Shown: positions 63,887-64,000 of the stretch, piece by piece | Numbering within the stretch: the first letter of the stretch is position 1 | Layout of the letters: each line of letters starts with the position of its first letter | Assembly (NCBI GenBank): GCA_036381015.1 | Contig: DASVDR010000021.1 | Span: forward strand, 54,708-118,707 | From: Gammaproteobacteria bacterium | Lineage (GTDB): Bacteria > Pseudomonadota > Gammaproteobacteria > Steroidobacterales > Rariloculaceae | Reading direction: 5' to 3' | DNA: 64,000 nt | Notes under the pieces: model-generated | Seen by the model: the letters and a program-made list of their open reading frames with translations, nothing else | Database searches by the model: none | Told to the model about the DNA's origin: nothing | Made by a program: the position numbers and the translations under genes

Positions 63887-64000
63887 GTGAGCACAGTAGC
63901 GTTTCGCTCCAAGGTCGACGTGTGGCTCGCCGTCGTGATTGTCGGCATTTTTCCCGCCATCGCTACCATCTTTGTGCGGTCGGGTTCGTCCGCTGCTTTT
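63887..64000 (+). CDS. Cassette 3: membrane protein, 5' part only
   Basis: The frame opens at a GTG 19 bases after attC 2 with GGAG upstream, and stays open for 38 codons to the window end. The product begins MSTVAFRSKVDVWLAVVIVGIFPAIATIF, a short charged start and then a membrane helix. The FRSKVDVWL text is like small bacterial PH-domain membrane proteins, a tentative memory-based link. The rest lies outside the window. Confidence 0.6.
   Translation, partial: MSTVAFRSKVDVWLAVVIVGIFPAIATIFVRSGSSAAF

Larger units (their letters stand above)
60659..64000. mobile_element. Chromosomal integron (intI, attI, at least three cassettes; right end outside window)
   Basis: The order is leftward integrase, attI-like region, then rightward cassettes separated by attC sites of equal length (100 bp). 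The integrase and cassettes diverge, as in known integrons. The cassette part has clearly lower GC and different codon use from the flanking glmS region. The array continues past 64000. Confidence 0.9.

Overview
The window is a 64 kb piece of a high-GC proteobacterial chromosome surrounding the replication origin. The gene content and order (gyrB-recF-dnaN-dnaA reading left, rpmH-rnpA-yidC-mnmE reading right, then mnmG, rsmG-parA-parB and atpIBEFHAGDC-glmU-glmS, plus the SecB/GrxC/GpsA/TrmL and NtrB/NtrC/GlnA blocks) are those of a gammaproteobacterium. The extreme GC of the backbone and some lineage-odd enzymes (homodimer-type glycyl-tRNA synthetase, class 1B-like dihydroorotate dehydrogenase) suggest one of the deep, high-GC gamma lineages rather than enterics or pseudomonads. 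The exact family cannot be fixed from the sequence alone.

Layout. 1-7.7 kb: mostly leftward genes: a truncated PQQ-dependent dehydrogenase, small membrane or unknown proteins, an RRM RNA-binding protein, a GFA-family protein, a GDT1 transporter with a DUF486 membrane protein, a diguanylate cyclase and a CtpA-type S41 protease. 7.8-14.2 kb: EnvC, then rightward rhodanese-grxC-secB-gpsA, with trmL, a dihydroorotate dehydrogenase and a DRG-like GTPase. 14.2-20.9 kb: an LpxA-like acyltransferase coupled to a GnnA-like oxidoreductase, facing the nitrogen regulon ntrC-ntrB, a DUF4124 gene and glnA. The glnA promoter has a sigma-54 element and two NtrC enhancer sites. 20.9-23.8 kb: glyS-gmhB-plsC, an overlapping operon. 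23.8-34.2 kb: the origin region, with candidate DnaA boxes and two parS sites inside recF. 34.2-47.3 kb: accessory insertions into the usual mnmE-mnmG-rsmG order: an ABC-2 exporter, an S33-type hydrolase, an Opp/Dpp peptide importer with fused ATPases, cytochrome c4 and a YhdH oxidoreductase. 47.3-60.5 kb: rsmG, parA, parB, the complete ATP synthase operon, glmU and glmS. 60.6-64 kb: a chromosomal integron.

The most interesting accessory element is that integron. A leftward IntI integrase with the IntI-specific insert lies next to an attI-like region. It is followed by a rightward cassette coding a GT1-family glycosyltransferase, a 100-bp attC, a cassette without a recognisable protein, a second 100-bp attC with the same internal bulge architecture, and the start of a third cassette coding a membrane protein that runs off the window. 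Cassette DNA is visibly lower in GC than the backbone.

A second recurring signal is a family of short palindromes (GGTGTC-A/T-GACACC flanked by A and T runs), with seven copies in three clusters. One cluster lies between oppC and oppDF, one overlaps the 3' end of oppDF and supplies its last codons and stop, and one lies inside the ATP synthase operon between atpA and atpG. Two genes (gpsA, ntrB) have no ATG/GTG/TTG where homology places the start and may use ATT and CTG.
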